From an uncultured Actinomycetes bacterium (GTDB lineage: Bacteria > Actinomycetota > Thermoleophilia > Solirubrobacterales > Solirubrobacteraceae): 6,289 nt of DNA. Positions 5,191-6,289 of this stretch are shown one piece after another. The position numbers and the translations under genes are program-made. Positions within the stretch are counted from its first letter, which is position 1. The number at the start of each line of letters is the position of its first letter. The DNA is taken from NCBI GenBank assembly GCA_937888775.1, contig CALAQT010000159.1:1-6289 (forward strand), given 5' to 3'. The notes beneath the pieces were generated by a model, which saw nothing but the letters and a program-made list of their open reading frames with translations, did no database searches and was not told the origin of the DNA.

Positions 5191-5216
5191 TCTGATATGT
5201 GCGGTATTGTGCAGCT

Positions 5217-6289
5217 ATGGGTCGTCCTGTCAGGCAAAGCGGTGCGATGCATGTGAGCACGACTACAAGGCGGGTGGGGGATCGCGAGTACAAGGCGACG
5301 TTGCTGCGTCGCTCCTACCGCCAGGACGGGAAGGTCAAGAAGGAGACGCTCGCGAACCTCTCGCATCTCCCGGCCGAAGCGATCGACGCGATCCGTCGCG
5401 TGTTGGCCGGCGAGACGGTGATGAGCGTCGATCAGGCGTTCACGATCGAGCGGTCACTGCCCGCCGGGCATGTCACGGCCGCGCTCGCGATGGCTCGCCG
5501 GCTTGAGCTGGCCAAGCTGTTGGATCGTTCGCGGTGTCGGGAGCGGGATCTGTGCATGGCGATGATCGTGGGACGCGTGACCTGCCCAGGGTCGAAGCTC
5601 GGGATGGTCCGCACGCTCGGGCAGTCGACGCTCGCGTCGGAGTTGGGCGTGGAGGGCGCGGATGAGGATGATCTCTACGCGGCGATGGATTGGCTGTTGG
5701 AGCGTCAGGACGCGATCGAGGATCGGTTGGCGCGCCGGCATCTCGCGGATGGGGAGATGGTGCTCTATGACGTGTCCTCGAGCTACTTCGAGGGTCGGAC
5801 CTGTCCACTCGCGAAGCTCGGGTACTCGCGGGACGGCAAGCGCGGCCTTCCGCAGATCATCTACGGACTGGTGTGCGACATGGCGGGCCGGCCGGTCGCG
5901 GTCGAGGTGTTCACTGGCGAGCTGCACGATGACAAGACCCTGCCGTCACAGATCACCAAGCTGAAGGACCGCTTCGGGCTGTCCCGGATCGTGGTGGTGG
6001 CGGATCGTGGGATGGTCACCCACGCGAACATCGAACTGCTCACTGCCACGGACGGCGTGGATTGGATCACCGCGCTGAAAGCCCCGACGATCAAGAAACT
6101 CGCCCGCTCCGGGATCTTCCAGCCGTCCCTGTTCGATGAGCAGAACCTCGGGGAGATCACCGACGTCGCCGAGTTCCCCGGCGAGCGGTTGATCGTGTGC
6201 CGCAACCCCTTGGTCGGCGCGCAGCGTGCCCGCAAGCGCGGGGAGCTATTGGCCGCGACCGAGACCGACTTGGCCGCGATCGCTCACCG
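5217..6289 (+). CDS. IS1634-family DDE transposase, 3' partial
   Basis: The frame is open from ATG 5217 to the window edge (357 codons). The N-terminus has the family's YKATLLRRSYRQDGKVKKET and LANLSHLPAEAI elements. The catalytic RNase H-like fold starts at MVLYDVSSSYFEG, with the first acidic residue at D185. It continues through CPLAKLGYSRDGKRGLPQI and YGLVCDMAGRPVAVEVFTG, and the second Asp is D263 in VVVADRGMVTHANIELL. The catalytic Glu and roughly 200 C-terminal residues lie beyond the window. The product would cut and rejoin the ends of its own element. ATG 5247 (MHVSTTTRR) is an alternative start that resembles the beginning of relatives, and neither start has a clear ribosome site. 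Functional status cannot be judged without the 3' end. Confidence 0.9.
   Translation, partial: MGRPVRQSGAMHVSTTTRRVGDREYKATLLRRSYRQDGKVKKETLANLSHLPAEAIDAIRRVLAGETVMSVDQAFTIERSLPAGHVTAALAMARRLELAKLLDRSRCRERDLCMAMIVGRVTCPGSKLGMVRTLGQSTLASELGVEGADEDDLYAAMDWLLERQDAIEDRLARRHLADGEMVLYDVSSSYFEGRTCPLAKLGYSRDGKRGLPQIIYGLVCDMAGRPVAVEVFTGELHDDKTLPSQITKLKDRFGLSRIVVVADRGMVTHANIELLTATDGVDWITALKAPTIKKLARSGIFQPSLFDEQNLGEITDVAEFPGERLIVCRNPLVGAQRARKRGELLAATETDLAAIAH

Larger units (their letters stand above)
5161..6289 (+). mobile_element. IS1634-family insertion sequence, left part only
   Basis: The element is identified by its transposase. The left boundary is uncertain: it should lie between about 5046 and 5216, and I placed it after the terminator T-run, where the AT-rich sequence begins. 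The right end is outside the window, so neither inverted repeats nor a target duplication can be verified. Members of this family carry a single transposase gene of roughly 550-600 codons. About two-thirds of that is visible here without a frameshift. Confidence 0.6.

Noticed and set aside
5159..5506. 115-codon plus-strand frame over the IS start
   Set aside because: It is out of frame with the transposase, which has clear family motifs in the frame starting at 5217.

Overview
The window is high-GC, uses GTG as well as ATG starts, and encodes secreted proteins with NHL repeats, cysteine-paired Ig-like repeats and a C-terminal beta module of a kind I associate with soil Actinomycetota, in particular the Thermoleophilia/Solirubrobacterales. 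That placement is inference from gene content and base composition. Both outer genes run off the window, so this could be one small contig or a slice of a larger one.

Layout, left to right. (1) 3-1451 (+): the 3' two-thirds or more of a secreted NHL-repeat (beta-propeller) protein with two tandem Ig-like repeats and a C-terminal beta domain. (2) About 1452-2510: a gene-poor stretch of relics around one intact small gene. It holds an ankyrin-repeat fragment (-), an intact 82-residue SemiSWEET sugar transporter (-), then one (+) frame that joins the C-terminal end of an SRPBCC/AHSA1-type protein to what looks like the tail of an unrelated secreted protein. (3) 2510-4138: a divergent pair of membrane-anchored proteins of unknown function. 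One (-) is a 298-residue alanine-rich helical protein with a similar two-helix membrane hairpin at each end. The other (+) is a 204-residue protein with one N-terminal glycine-zipper membrane helix. A 12-bp imperfect palindrome and a likely leaderless promoter lie between them. (4) 4135-4990 (-): a secreted Cys-repeat protein of about 285 residues, now split over three frames by three single-base indels, all in short G or C runs. Its stop overlaps the stop of the convergent (+) gene. (5) 5086-6289: a terminator built from a duplicated arm, an AT-rich promoter region, and an IS1634-type DDE transposase cut off by the window end.

No metabolic operon is visible and most genes stand alone. The best candidate for something undescribed is the divergent membrane pair with its shared control region. 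The most useful practical observation is that the gene at 4135-4990 reads as one intact protein after three homopolymer corrections, so sequencing error must be excluded before it is called a pseudogene. No rRNA, tRNA, CRISPR array or integron was seen.
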